DNA of 64,000 bases from Actinomycetes bacterium (GCA_021841935.1 JAKCDL010000003.1:62001-126000), one strand, 5' to 3'; positions 1 to 8,465 are shown, counted from the stretch's first letter. The notes: generated by a model not told the origin, from the sequence alone. Program-made: numbers and translations.

Positions 1-904
1 TTAGACCCTCGGCATCCGATACCTCTAACTCAAGCTCAGTGGAGATTGCCCTCGTTATGGCATCGCCACCTTTAGCATCAATGCTTCTCGAAACTGTAAG
101 AATTCCATCCTCTGCAATTCCAACGGTTACCCTATTGGCACCAATCACAACAAGGGCAACCACCGTTGACTGATCAGATTCATCCAAACCCTCTAGTTCG
201 GGTTGCGGCTCTTGATCTGAAGGAGTAACGCCTTCCGTCTCAACCTCAGATTCATCCTTCGCCTTCCTGCCAATCCTGGCCTTCAACAAAGACCGCGAGC
301 CCTTAGACGATTTGCCATCTTCGATCAAAGGTGAATCAACGGCAATAACCGGCTGATTTTGCACCCCTAAGCCAGTGTTCAACCAAATTCCACGAAAGAG
401 CGCCATCACCGCGGAGTCGATACCAACGAGGGCGAGGCCCGCACTCTCGATAACTGACTGGAGCTCAGTCACGATTGTCTTATCGACCGCAACTAAGTGA
501 ACGTCCGCGCTAGTTTCTGCTCTTTCAGGTTCATTCAACATCCGTCGTTCGTAGTCGACACGATAATCGTCGATCGAACCGGGTAAAAATTCCATCGCCT
601 CTGCGGCAATAGCGCTCTTCATCTCGCTATCGGGAAGCGTTGGAAAATTGCTCTCCCGGATGAAGGTTCCATCACCCGAAGTTCCGACGATCACATCCTT
701 GGTTGCAAATTCAGCCCTCAGCCAAAGTCGCTTGATCGCCTTTACGACCGCATCAGCTTCCACGAATTGGCCATTTTCGACTGCTCCCGATGGCAAAGTG
801 ACCAAGCCAAAATTCGTAATCTTCGGACGGCCTTTTTTATCCCACCCTATTTCAACTGCTTTGACTGAAAACGATCCGATGTCAAGTCCAACTACTCGTC
901 TCAA
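1..904 (-). CDS. pilM: Type IV pilus assembly protein PilM (partial, C-terminus beyond window)
   Basis: PilM is the actin-like cytoplasmic ATPase-fold protein of the type IV pilus inner-membrane platform. Read from a TTG at 904, the protein opens with RRVVGLDIGSFSVKAVE, the phosphate-binding segment typical of PilM. Near the window edge it has a GGDAITRAIS segment, also typical of the family. The frame is open to base 1, so the C-terminus is missing; the TTA at 1-3 is out of frame. The start overlaps the stop of the upstream HTH gene by three bases (TTGA), implying translational coupling. pilN and pilO would be expected just outside the window. The family call is firm; the exact start (TTG, with GGAAG just upstream) is likely but not certain. 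Confidence 0.88.
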   Translation of the reverse strand, partial: MRRVVGLDIGSFSVKAVEIGWDKKGRPKITNFGLVTLPSGAVENGQFVEADAVVKAIKRLWLRAEFATKDVIVGTSGDGTFIRESNFPTLPDSEMKSAIAAEAMEFLPGSIDDYRVDYERRMLNEPERAETSADVHLVAVDKTIVTELQSVIESAGLALVGIDSAVMALFRGIWLNTGLGVQNQPVIAVDSPLIEDGKSSKGSRSLLKARIGRKAKDESEVETEGVTPSDQEPQPELEGLDESDQSTVVALVVIGANRVTVGIAEDGILTVSRSIDAKGGDAITRAISTELELEVSDAEGL

Positions 905-1077
905 TTCTTCCAGCCCCCTCGCTTGAGGTATTGTTCGACGTCACCGCGGCGGATACGCCATGCCTTACCCACGCGTGTCGCTGGGATCTCTTCTTCAGCA
1001 ATCAAGCGATAGATAGTTGTCGTCGAGACCTTCATTAGGTCCGCAACTTCCTTCACGCGCATTAACTCATCATCCAT
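901..1077 (-). CDS. Excisionase/BldC-type helix-turn-helix DNA-binding protein
   Basis: This 58-residue protein is too short for most ORF filters. It reads MDDELMRVKEVADLMKVS, then TTTIYRLIAEEEIPATRVGK, and ends in WRIRRGDVEQYLKRGGWKN. That is the winged MerR-like helix-turn-helix of the excisionase family, as in actinobacterial BldC. It probably binds DNA as a small regulator. GGAG lies nine bases before the ATG. It sits directly upstream of, and overlaps, pilM, so it may regulate the pilus operon; that role is inferred from position only. Its own start region overlaps a possible 38-residue ORF. Confidence 0.85.
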   Translation of the reverse strand: MDDELMRVKEVADLMKVSTTTIYRLIAEEEIPATRVGKAWRIRRGDVEQYLKRGGWKN

Positions 1078-1186
1078 TTGGCTGCTCCGAAAGTCGTGAG
1101 TGAAAGTTCACTTCACTAACTTGAAGGAGTTGAAGAGTTAGATCATCGTCTACATCTTCAACATTTACAACAAGTTCAACTTTCAC
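1070..1186 (-). CDS. Possible small acidic protein upstream of the HTH gene
   Basis: This is a minus-strand frame of 38 residues if read from GTG 1186. It begins MKVELVVNVEDVDDDLTLQL and ends HSRLSEQPNG, with its stop overlapping the ATG of the HTH gene by eight bases. The frame stays open for another 20 codons upstream of the GTG to a TAA, with a protein-like composition, but has no ATG/GTG/TTG there. No convincing ribosome-binding site precedes the GTG. The overlapping arrangement fits an operon, but this could be chance in AT-rich DNA. No family is recognised. Confidence 0.3.
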   Translation of the reverse strand: MKVELVVNVEDVDDDLTLQLLQVSEVNFHSRLSEQPNG

Positions 1187-1348
1187 CTTATCGGCAACAC
1201 TTCCAAAAAGTTGAAAGATTTCATCAAATTTTCCAGCAAATTTAAATTACAATTATGTAATTTCAAAGTTCGCACTTTTTGTAATTACATGTCTATTTGA
1301 TCGAAGAAATACAAATTTTCAGATTGACAAATTTGCTATTTTAGATAT

Positions 1349-2122
1349 CTAACCAAGAATTCGTAGAGAATTCAAAAGCATCAATCCTGCGAACGCACCT
1401 AGAGACATGAAGGGTCCAAATGGAATTTTTGTCTTTCTACCTGCCCTCTTACGCATCAGTAGAGTAATTCCATAGGCGGCAGCCGATGCGAAAGCGATGT
1501 AAAAGAAGTCAATTACTAGACGCGCGCCAAAGATACCTAGAGAAAACCCAATTACAAACGAGAGACGAACATCGCCAAATCCTAACGAGCCTCTCGATGC
1601 AAAAAAAATCAGAATAAAAACTAAGAACGAGATCGCCCCCAGAAATAGAGCGCGTTCTAGAACTCCAATATCGCCCTTTGCTACGGCGTAGACAGCGCTT
1701 AGCACCACGACAATTACCGTTCCTACGTAAATTAATTTACGCGGAATAGTCCTTGTATTTATATCGATGGCGCTCGACGCCAACAAAAGAGAGGAGAAAA
1801 AAGCCTCTATCAGAGTCAAAAACGTAAGCCCCAACCTTACAAGCAGGAGAGTCCAAACAAGAAGGTTTAGAAGTTCAACAAATACGTACGAAGCACCAAA
1901 ACTTCTTGAACAACTTCTACATTTTCCGCGCAAAATCAGATATGAGATAATTGGGATATTATCCCACGGCTTCAACTGATACCCACAACTGCTACACCTA
2001 GAAGGAGGAGAGGCAACCGACATACCTAGTGGCAACCGATAAATGACGACATTGAGGAACGAACCTACAGCGGCCCCAAATAGAAGATAGGCGACGGTGA
2101 GAATCTCTGACGGCGTAACCAT
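1349..2122 (-). CDS. pilD: Type IV prepilin peptidase (A24 family)
   Basis: This integral membrane aspartyl protease cleaves and N-methylates type IV prepilins. The N-terminus has GSFLNVVIYRLP, followed by two CxxC pairs (RCSSCGY and GKCRSCS, about residues 43-75) of the zinc-binding loop. The two catalytic aspartates are visible as SSAIDINTRTIP and GFGDVRLS (the GxGD motif). About seven hydrophobic segments follow. At 257 residues it has the normal length. The ATG at 2122 overlaps the upstream stop (TGATG). A TTG three bases earlier is an equally good start, nine bases after GGAGG. It is co-transcribed with the upstream membrane protein and faces the pilM cluster. Confidence 0.92.
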   Translation of the reverse strand: MVTPSEILTVAYLLFGAAVGSFLNVVIYRLPLGMSVASPPSRCSSCGYQLKPWDNIPIISYLILRGKCRSCSRSFGASYVFVELLNLLVWTLLLVRLGLTFLTLIEAFFSSLLLASSAIDINTRTIPRKLIYVGTVIVVVLSAVYAVAKGDIGVLERALFLGAISFLVFILIFFASRGSLGFGDVRLSFVIGFSLGIFGARLVIDFFYIAFASAAAYGITLLMRKRAGRKTKIPFGPFMSLGAFAGLMLLNSLRILG

Positions 2123-3501
2123 CAACTTTCATTTCCTCCAGAAAGACCACCAGAAGAGACACCGTCGATATCGATAGCTTCCTCACTCGTTGCAACGCCA
2201 AATCGATTTCTACTACTCCGTGGTGGGCCGCCCCCTTCTACCAAGGAGAGTTCACCAAAGGAATAAGGCGTAATCAATTGACGATTAACTTCTGATCTCA
2301 ATGAGAATCTGAGGTACCACATTGAAGAGACAGCTGCGACGATTACGACTTCGGAGTAGACAAAGGCAGAATACGCAACCGCACTGATTCGGATTGACGT
2401 GAGATAAAAGCTGATAAACGAAGCCACCAATATGGCCAAGGTCCGCACTTTCACGTGGCTCTTGAAAAACACACCTGCCAAAAGCAAATAGACCATCGTT
2501 GGTACGACGTAATAGGGAACCATGACTGGCTCAACAAAGATTCGCCCCGCTGAAATGAGACCAACAATTAAGAACACTTCTCCATAGCTATGGATTGAAT
2601 CGCGACGAAGGTTCCTAAGTATCAAAGAGGCTGCTATCACAAAAACCACTAGCAAAAGTCGGAGTGGCCCAGCTGCTATAGGCCTATTTCTTTGCTCAAT
2701 CAAAAGACCTACGACGGTCAAGTGATCAACTGCAGGAAAGTTGTTTTGATGTAGAAGTGTACTTATCGTCGCACTAGGCGACGTAACAAAAAGAGGAATG
2801 TAGACCATGAAAGTTGGCATCGCTGCCCTAACAAGCGCCGTTACACAATCGCGATATTTGTGAACGAGCATGAAAAGCGTTGGGATCACAAAGAGAACAG
2901 CAAAAGGCTGGAACGCAATTGCGACACCAAAAAGATACGAACTACTACGAAGCTTACCTTCAGACAACTTCACATATCCAAGGATCGCAAAGGCTACCGC
3001 AGCCACATCTTCCACATGCCCCCAAGGCATCAAAGCGAACGATGCAACGAGAGTTGCACATACCTCTATGAAGAGATTCTTAGCATTTGCGAATCTCAAA
3101 ACAAAACGCCTTACGGCGTAGAAAAAGAGTGTTGCATAGATAGCAAGATACGGAATAGCCACCAGCAATACAGTAGGTCGGGGTATTGGGTATGGAAATG
3201 GTTCAACAAGCCCGAATGCAGATGAGATGAACGCTAGAGGCGTGAGAGAGAGCGGCCCAAGAGGAGGCACGACTAACCCAGTTCCAGAAGAGTAAAGAAG
3301 TTGGTATCCTCCCCACAAAATGAGGTGGGCATCCCGAAGCTCGGCAAAAAAATCCAGAGAGTATATCCATCCATGGCTACGGTTCGTTAGAGGATAGATC
3401 ACGGTTGCAATGACATAGAACAGCAGAGTGAAGGACAGGTAGATTACTGGATATATTCTCCAGTTCCCTCGACTAACTAACTTCCAAGGCTCTTTGAGCA
3501 C
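2122..3501 (-). CDS. Multi-pass membrane protein, possible GT87/DUF2029-like glycosyltransferase
   Basis: This is a 459-residue, strongly hydrophobic protein with roughly ten membrane segments and a hydrophilic C-terminal tail of about 55 residues. The layout (N-terminal TM, then FAELRDAHLILWGGYQLLYS in an extracytoplasmic loop) resembles polyprenol-phosphate-sugar dependent glycosyltransferases of the GT87/DUF2029 kind, but I see no decisive catalytic motif. GTG start with AGGAG five bases upstream. It overlaps the prepilin peptidase, so it may act on the pilus or cell envelope; that role is inferred only from the neighbourhood. Confidence 0.6.
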   Translation of the reverse strand: MLKEPWKLVSRGNWRIYPVIYLSFTLLFYVIATVIYPLTNRSHGWIYSLDFFAELRDAHLILWGGYQLLYSSGTGLVVPPLGPLSLTPLAFISSAFGLVEPFPYPIPRPTVLLVAIPYLAIYATLFFYAVRRFVLRFANAKNLFIEVCATLVASFALMPWGHVEDVAAVAFAILGYVKLSEGKLRSSSYLFGVAIAFQPFAVLFVIPTLFMLVHKYRDCVTALVRAAMPTFMVYIPLFVTSPSATISTLLHQNNFPAVDHLTVVGLLIEQRNRPIAAGPLRLLLVVFVIAASLILRNLRRDSIHSYGEVFLIVGLISAGRIFVEPVMVPYYVVPTMVYLLLAGVFFKSHVKVRTLAILVASFISFYLTSIRISAVAYSAFVYSEVVIVAAVSSMWYLRFSLRSEVNRQLITPYSFGELSLVEGGGPPRSSRNRFGVATSEEAIDIDGVSSGGLSGGNES

Positions 3502-3687
3502 AAATTCTCCTATGAATCTTCTCTCGTCGTTTAATTATCGGTAGATCGCTTCAACTACTAAACCCGTACGCAAAGACACTATTCATTTACTTACGCTTAA
3601 CTCGAGACCGCTAATATCAAAATCGAAAGGGCAATCAGGTAGTAACATGGCCCAAAGCTTTATGACTAACTCGGCACTGAGGATACG

Positions 3688-4443
3688 ATGAATTACATCT
3701 ACGACGAAGCCCTCCGCATTAGCCTCGAGGGATCTTTTAATCTCCGTGAAGTAAGCGGATACTTTGGCAATCTAGGGCGAGTCGCCCCAGGAATGATCTT
3801 TAGGTCAGACCACCTTGGAAGGCTTACGGACGACGATATAGAGGTTGTCAAAGACCTCAAAATCAGATCCTACATTGATCTAAGAACCGAAAAAGAGACC
3901 CTAACCCAAGGCGAATATCCAGAGAAACTTCTCGAGAATGCAACCCGGCATCACATCTCTATGATCGACATTTCTGCAAACTACGAACTAGCACGCGGCG
4001 AGAGTGGGAAAGACTACATATTCAATCGTTACGTCGAAATGTTGACATTTGGGAAGGAGAATATAGCCAAAGTCTTCAAAACGATCGCATCAAGCAATGA
4101 GGGCGCGCTTCTCTTTCACTGTGCAGTTGGCAAGGACAGAACAGGGATAGTTGCCGCACTGCTATTAGACATTTTGGGTGTCCACAGGGTGCAAATCGTC
4201 GAAGACTACGCCGCGACTCAAAAAGCTATGGATCAATTTCAATTATGGCTAGAGGATGTTGCTCCGGAAGAACTCGACAAAATCCGTGACGTCGCTCCGA
4301 TAATACTTGGAGCAAAGAGAATCGATATGGAAAAAACGTTGAACCACGTAGACCAAAACCACGGGGGCTCAGTCAATTATCTTCTTGAAATTGGAGTCAC
4401 CGAGCAGGAAATAGAGGTCATCCGCGAACGCTATCTCCTCTGA
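3688..4443 (+). CDS. Tyrosine-protein phosphatase (Y_phosphatase3 family)
   Basis: This is a 251-residue cytoplasmic phosphatase. The active-site loop is HCAVGKDRTG: His144, nucleophilic Cys145 and Arg151, fitting HCX5R. Upstream are the family landmarks FRSDHLGRLT (about residue 38) and YIDLRTEKE (about residue 62). The family includes bacterial tyrosine and phosphoinositide phosphatases such as M. tuberculosis PtpB. ATG start with GAGG five bases upstream. Its last 26 bases overlap the convergent shikimate kinase gene. The physiological substrate cannot be read from the sequence. Confidence 0.88.
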   Translation: MNYIYDEALRISLEGSFNLREVSGYFGNLGRVAPGMIFRSDHLGRLTDDDIEVVKDLKIRSYIDLRTEKETLTQGEYPEKLLENATRHHISMIDISANYELARGESGKDYIFNRYVEMLTFGKENIAKVFKTIASSNEGALLFHCAVGKDRTGIVAALLLDILGVHRVQIVEDYAATQKAMDQFQLWLEDVAPEELDKIRDVAPIILGAKRIDMEKTLNHVDQNHGGSVNYLLEIGVTEQEIEVIRERYLL

Positions 4444-4924
4444 GCTCTTCCAAAAGCGCCCTTGCGATCTTGTCTGTGGTCCAATTATCGGCATCGAATG
4501 TGATCGATGCCCATTTTTTATAGGCATTCAAACGACGGAGATATCTCGCTTCGATCTCCTCGGATTGAACTAACGGTCGATTGACATCTCCCTTTATGCG
4601 TTCCATTGAGGTCTTAAAAGAAACATCTAAAAATGCCACGAATTGGCCTTGCAGGAGCTCCAGCGTCGATTCATCTTCTAGTGAACCGCCACCTAACGCA
4701 ACTACGGCATCTTCAACCGTCAAAAGGCTATGAATAGTCTCTGCCTCAACACGCCTAAAGAACTTCTCACCATGAATCCGAAATGCGCTCGAAATCGTCA
4801 TACCGAGTCGCTCTTCAATCTTGTTGTCAGAGTCTATGAAGGTAACTCCAAGAGACCTGGCCAATTTTCGTCCCACCGAGCTCTTACCAGATCCCATGAA
4901 ACCGACTAAGACGACGATTGGCAA
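4418..4924 (-). CDS. aroK: Shikimate kinase
   Basis: It phosphorylates shikimate to shikimate 3-phosphate in aromatic amino acid biosynthesis. The P-loop GFMGSGKSS is at residues 8-16, the shikimate-binding FIDSD segment at about 30, and the lid-adjacent ALGGGS at about 77. At 168 residues it is the standard length. It is a stand-alone gene here, with no aroB or aroC beside it, and it runs into the end of the phosphatase gene on the other strand (26-base convergent overlap). Confidence 0.92.
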   Translation of the reverse strand: MPIVVLVGFMGSGKSSVGRKLARSLGVTFIDSDNKIEERLGMTISSAFRIHGEKFFRRVEAETIHSLLTVEDAVVALGGGSLEDESTLELLQGQFVAFLDVSFKTSMERIKGDVNRPLVQSEEIEARYLRRLNAYKKWASITFDADNWTTDKIARALLEELRGDSVRG

Positions 4925-5097
4925 CGCACCTCCACAAGTTTTTAAGATCGTTCCGACAGCAGATAACTACCAAGATTAGTCATCCAAAATCATCTACCAA
5001 CACCGTCAGGTCTTGGAGGATAGCCGCGAAACCCGTGATCGAAAGTAACGAGTTCAATCGTACTAAGGCGTAGAGTTAGTCCGCCTTTCAAACTCTG

Positions 5098-7032
5098 TTG
5101 TTAGACTCGTCTTCGATCAAATTGAAGCGCACCCACTCCAAAAAAACAAGCACCCTAACTAAATTGAATCTGGCTGCGCTCGCAGTTGTCGTCGTTATCG
5201 TCGCCATAGGATCCTTCGTTGCGACAGGACAATTTTCTCGATCTACCCCTACGGCCACGAAGAAGACGGTAAGGTCTACGACCACCACAACTACGGCACC
5301 CAAGTCCGTTAGCTCAAGTACAAATAGCTTTCCAACACTTTCTCCGGGACAGCTATATTCCAACGCGATATCGAATGAAAATTCTCTCCCAGGAACTTCG
5401 AAGTGGAGAATCACAAATGCTGGACCCGTTGGAGCTATTGAGGGCTTTGCCTCGTCAACCTTTGCTCAAAATGGCGACAACCTGAACCTTTACATCTCAA
5501 CAACTGCACCCTCGTACCATATTGAGGCATTTCGAATGGGCTGGTATCAAGGTCTTCTTGGGAGACTCATTTGGACCTCCCAAGAGATACCTGGATTTGC
5601 ACAGCCTCAATGTGTTACCACGCACATCACAAACACCACGTCCTGTAGCAACTGGTCAATTTCCACATCGATTCGAATTAACACTCAATTCGTTCCCGGC
5701 GACTATTTGCTCAAGTTAGTAGCAAGCACGGGGCCACAGCAGTACATTCCACTTCAAATAGTTGACCCAAACTCCAATGCAGCGATCGTCGTGGACAACG
5801 CAGTTACAACTTGGCAGGCCTACAACTCTTACGGTGGATATTCGCTGTACCACGGTCCAACAAATGCATACGGAGACAGGGCTACCAAAGTCTCTTTCGA
5901 TAGACCTTACTCATACGACTTTGGGCTCGGATCAGGTGACTTTCTTGGAAACGAGTTACCACTGGTATCGCTCGTTGAAAAACTCGGCCTCAATGTAACC
6001 TATGTAAATTCGGTCTACCTTGACCTTCACCCAACGTTGACCCTGAACCACAACGCATTCGTAAGTCTTGGCCACGACGAGTACTACTCCCCTACGATGA
6101 GAAATGCCCTCCAAGACTCCCTATCCCAGGGTCGAAGCATCATGTTTCTTGGAGCAAACGCAATATTTCGGAGAATTCGCTTTGAACCAAGTCCCCTTGG
6201 ACCCGATCGCATCGAAGTCAATTACAGAATTGCAACACTAGATCCCTTGTACGGGAAGGATAATTCACAGGTCACCACAAATTGGCCCTCGCCTCCCGAT
6301 CCTCAGGATGAAAGTGCGCTTACTGGCCTCGAATATCAGTGCAATCCAGTAAATGCCCCGATGATTGTAGTGAATCCAACTTCATGGATCTTTGCCGGTA
6401 CCAATGCCTATAAGGGACTAGCAATACCGCACCTTATCGGCTCAGAATTTGATCAGTATCTTCCGTACGTTCCTCATCCATCTAACGTTGAGATACTTTC
6501 GCATTCACCACTTCTGTGTCGAAATGTTCCTTACTTTTCGGATATGGCCTACTACTCGACACCAAGTGGCGGAGGTGTATTTTCTACCGGAACCAATTAC
6601 TGGGTCGTAACGCTTCAATCGGGTTGTCCTCCATTTGCTGGACTTTGCCCAGATCCCTTCACTGACCAAGTCACAACCAATGTACTAGAGGCATTTGGAC
6701 AAGGAGGTGTTGGAACTTCTCATCCATCTATCGCCAATGCAGATGAGATCTTCTACCATCCCCCATACGGACCTTTAAAGCCGGTCGAAACAACGACGAC
6801 ATCTTCAACGACGACTTCTGCGGTACCTTCGTCTAGTTCAACGACGACTTCTGCGGTACCTTCGTCTAGTTCAACGACGAGTGTGCAATCGACTTCAAGC
6901 ACTACATCGTCGACGCTACCAAGCTCGACTACGACCACCTCGAGGTCCACGAGTAGTTCATCGACGACATCAACGGCGACTTCTGCTACACCCTCGTCTA
7001 GTTCAACGACGACAAGCACAGCCACAGGTTAG
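5098..7032 (+). CDS. Surface protein with N,N-dimethylformamidase beta-subunit-like domain and Ser/Thr-rich tail
   Basis: The protein has 644 residues. A basic N-terminus and one membrane segment (about residues 22-42, AALAVVVVIVAIGSFVATG) act as a signal anchor, followed by a Ser/Thr linker. Residues 95-560 carry an extracytoplasmic domain with YHIEAFRMGWYQG, WQAYNSYGGYSLY and SLGHDEYYS segments. These resemble the C-terminal domain of the N,N-dimethylformamidase large subunit found in many actinobacterial surface proteins. The last 75 residues are almost only Ser, Thr, Pro and Ala, as in wall-spanning O-glycosylated stalks, and contain a 33-base tandem repeat. It starts at a TTG; no ATG lies nearby. 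Enzymatic activity is unproven. It ends nine bases from the convergent MarR gene. Confidence 0.7.
   Translation: MLDSSSIKLKRTHSKKTSTLTKLNLAALAVVVVIVAIGSFVATGQFSRSTPTATKKTVRSTTTTTTAPKSVSSSTNSFPTLSPGQLYSNAISNENSLPGTSKWRITNAGPVGAIEGFASSTFAQNGDNLNLYISTTAPSYHIEAFRMGWYQGLLGRLIWTSQEIPGFAQPQCVTTHITNTTSCSNWSISTSIRINTQFVPGDYLLKLVASTGPQQYIPLQIVDPNSNAAIVVDNAVTTWQAYNSYGGYSLYHGPTNAYGDRATKVSFDRPYSYDFGLGSGDFLGNELPLVSLVEKLGLNVTYVNSVYLDLHPTLTLNHNAFVSLGHDEYYSPTMRNALQDSLSQGRSIMFLGANAIFRRIRFEPSPLGPDRIEVNYRIATLDPLYGKDNSQVTTNWPSPPDPQDESALTGLEYQCNPVNAPMIVVNPTSWIFAGTNAYKGLAIPHLIGSEFDQYLPYVPHPSNVEILSHSPLLCRNVPYFSDMAYYSTPSGGGVFSTGTNYWVVTLQSGCPPFAGLCPDPFTDQVTTNVLEAFGQGGVGTSHPSIANADEIFYHPPYGPLKPVETTTTSSTTTSAVPSSSSTTTSAVPSSSSTTSVQSTSSTTSSTLPSSTTTTSRSTSSSSTTSTATSATPSSSSTTTSTATG
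6804..6880 (+). repeat. 33-base tandem repeat in the Ser/Thr tail
   Basis: The unit beginning TTCAACGACGACTTC occupies 6804-6836 and 6837-6869 without mismatch, and a third copy begins at 6870 and fades after 11 bases. A diverged copy lies around 6980-7013. Each unit encodes 11 residues (STTTSAVPSSS). Because 33 is a multiple of 3, copy number can change without breaking the frame. Confidence 0.9.
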
Positions 7033-7041
7033 AACGAAGAT

Positions 7042-7551
7042 CTAATTCGCGTCACAGCAACCTCCACGATCGCCACTTCGCGGGTGATCTCCCAAGACGA
7101 GCTCTGCAAGAGGTTTACGAATTAGATAACCTAACTTCTGTACTTCCTCAACATTCAAAACATCGAGGAAGTACTCTCTCACACCTGCTACATGGGTCGG
7201 TGCGGCGCTACGAATTTTATCTAAACCCTTAGCCGTTAGAACCGCATTCATGCCACGTCTATCCGCTGGGCAGGTACGTTTTATGACCATTCCAGCCTTT
7301 ATCAGCGAATCTAACCTCCTCGTTAACCCAGACCTTGAGACGTAACATAGTTCGGCCAAAGAGGACATCCTCATCGTGAAGTCCTCGGCCTCGCTCAGAT
7401 GAACTAAGACTTCGTATTCGGCTAATGTCAAGCCATGATTGACCACCAAGTCATGATCGAGCTTTACACCAAGAATTGAATTCAAGTGGAGAAACGATCT
7501 CCACGTCTTGGACTCATCTTCACTCAACCATCTCACGTTACTCTCAACCAT
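7042..7551 (-). CDS. MarR-family transcriptional regulator
   Basis: This 169-residue winged-helix regulator has the MarR core NHGLTLAEYEVLVHLSEA, the recognition region LCYVSRSGLTRRLDSLIKAG (about residues 67-86) and the wing TCPADRRGMNAVLTAKG with the conserved DxRG. It is divergent from yceI, 93 bases apart. The shared gap carries a perfect 12-base palindrome, so it probably represses itself and yceI. The ligand is unknown. Confidence 0.88.
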   Translation of the reverse strand: MVESNVRWLSEDESKTWRSFLHLNSILGVKLDHDLVVNHGLTLAEYEVLVHLSEAEDFTMRMSSLAELCYVSRSGLTRRLDSLIKAGMVIKRTCPADRRGMNAVLTAKGLDKIRSAAPTHVAGVREYFLDVLNVEEVQKLGYLIRKPLAELVLGDHPRSGDRGGCCDAN

Positions 7552-7584
7552 TACTACTACTTTATCTTAAATTGAAGGAATTAT

Positions 7585-7596
7585 TTGCGTACGCAA
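7585..7596. promoter_or_regulatory. Palindrome TTGCGTACGCAA, likely MarR operator
   Basis: A perfect 12-base palindrome lies between the divergent marR-like and yceI genes, with a TATACAT -10-like element at 7604-7610 reading towards yceI. Its position next to the promoter suggests an operator for the adjacent MarR protein. No binding evidence is available. Confidence 0.5.
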
Positions 7597-7644
7597 CTAT
7601 GTTTATACATAAGCGTAACAGTACAACGTCGAAAGGTAAAAAAT

Positions 7645-8208
7645 ATGTCCGCAACAACTGCATCTGCACTTGGTCTAAAGACTGGCGTCTGGGAGATCGA
7701 TCCGGTCCACTCAACAGTTGAGTTCCTAGTAAAGCACTTAGTTGTATCCAAGGTTCGTGGCCGTTTCAATGAATTCTCTGGTTCGGTCACTATTGCCGAA
7801 AACCTTCTCGACTCGCAGGTAAACGCGACGATTGCAACCGCAAGCATCTTCACAAATCAAGAGATGCGCGATAACCACCTTCGTTCTGGCGACTTCTTGG
7901 ATGCAGAGTCATACCCGACCATTACCTTCAACTCCACCTCAGTTGAGGCAAGCGGCGGTGACTATGTCCTAAACGGCGACCTAACGATGCACGGCGTAAC
8001 CAAGGGCGTATCCCTAAATCTCGAATTCAATGGCGTTGCAGCCCACCCAATGGGAGGCGTTCGCGCAGGCTTCACCGCTACAGGTTCGATTTCGAGAAAA
8101 GACTTTGGCATGGAGTACAATGCACCCCTCGAGGCTGGTGGCGTTCTTCTATCCGACAAGATCACAATCGAACTCGAAATCCAAGCAACCCAACCTGAAG
8201 AGGCCTAG
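7645..8208 (+). CDS. YceI family protein (polyisoprenoid-binding-like lipocalin fold)
   Basis: The protein has 187 residues from ATG 7645 (MSATTASALGLKTGVWEID), which has AAAGGT about seven bases upstream. A 20-codon upstream extension in the same frame is unlikely. Family landmarks are WEIDPVHSTVEFLVKHL, SKVRGRF.EFSG, LRSGDFLDAESYPTITF and DLTMHGVTKGV, at the expected spacing. YceI proteins form a lipocalin-like barrel that binds isoprenoid lipids. This copy has no signal peptide, as in many actinobacterial versions. Two hairpins follow the stop. Confidence 0.9.
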   Translation: MSATTASALGLKTGVWEIDPVHSTVEFLVKHLVVSKVRGRFNEFSGSVTIAENLLDSQVNATIATASIFTNQEMRDNHLRSGDFLDAESYPTITFNSTSVEASGGDYVLNGDLTMHGVTKGVSLNLEFNGVAAHPMGGVRAGFTATGSISRKDFGMEYNAPLEAGGVLLSDKITIELEIQATQPEEA

Positions 8209-8242
8209 TCAATTTACCAGTCAATACCTACGTGGAATTGGA

Positions 8243-8290
8243 GTACTGAGGCACTCACATACGCTCAAGCAGCGGCGAGTGCCTCAGTAC
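8243..8290. repeat. Perfect 14-base inverted repeat downstream of yceI
   Basis: GTACTGAGGCACTC at 8243-8256 pairs exactly with GAGTGCCTCAGTAC at 8277-8290 across a 20-base loop. It is not followed by a T-run, so it is not a classical terminator. It lies just before the stronger hairpin at 8331-8386. Confidence 0.8.
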
Positions 8291-8330
8291 GGGGCTCAGC
8301 GATGATAGTGCTTTGATAAAAAGCTCAAAG

Positions 8331-8386
8331 AGAGAAAGTAAAAGCGGGCTCCAGTGTTTCCACTGAAGCCCGCTTTTACTTTCTCT
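8331..8386. terminator. Bidirectional terminator between yceI and the convergent nfuA-type gene
   Basis: A very long stem: 26 bases from 8331 pair with the bases up to 8386 with a single C/T difference, closing on a 3-4 base loop. The stem has a GC-rich core (GCGGGCT) and AAAG/CTTT-rich flanks, so it works in both directions. Confidence 0.85.
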
Positions 8387-8465
8387 ACCGAATGATGTTC
8401 TTCTGTCTTTTTATTTTTCCAAATAACGCGAACGAATCTTTTGTCGAAGACAGTATTTCGTGTGG

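Noticed and set aside
1-3. Stop codon TTA at the very start of the window ending pilM
   Set aside because: It is out of frame with the PilM reading frame started at 904; the gene continues to the left.
6753-7025. 90-codon frame on the minus strand
   Set aside because: It is the mirror image of the Ser/Thr-rich repeat tail of the plus-strand surface protein; its Val/Glu/Asp-rich product is an artefact of that repeat.
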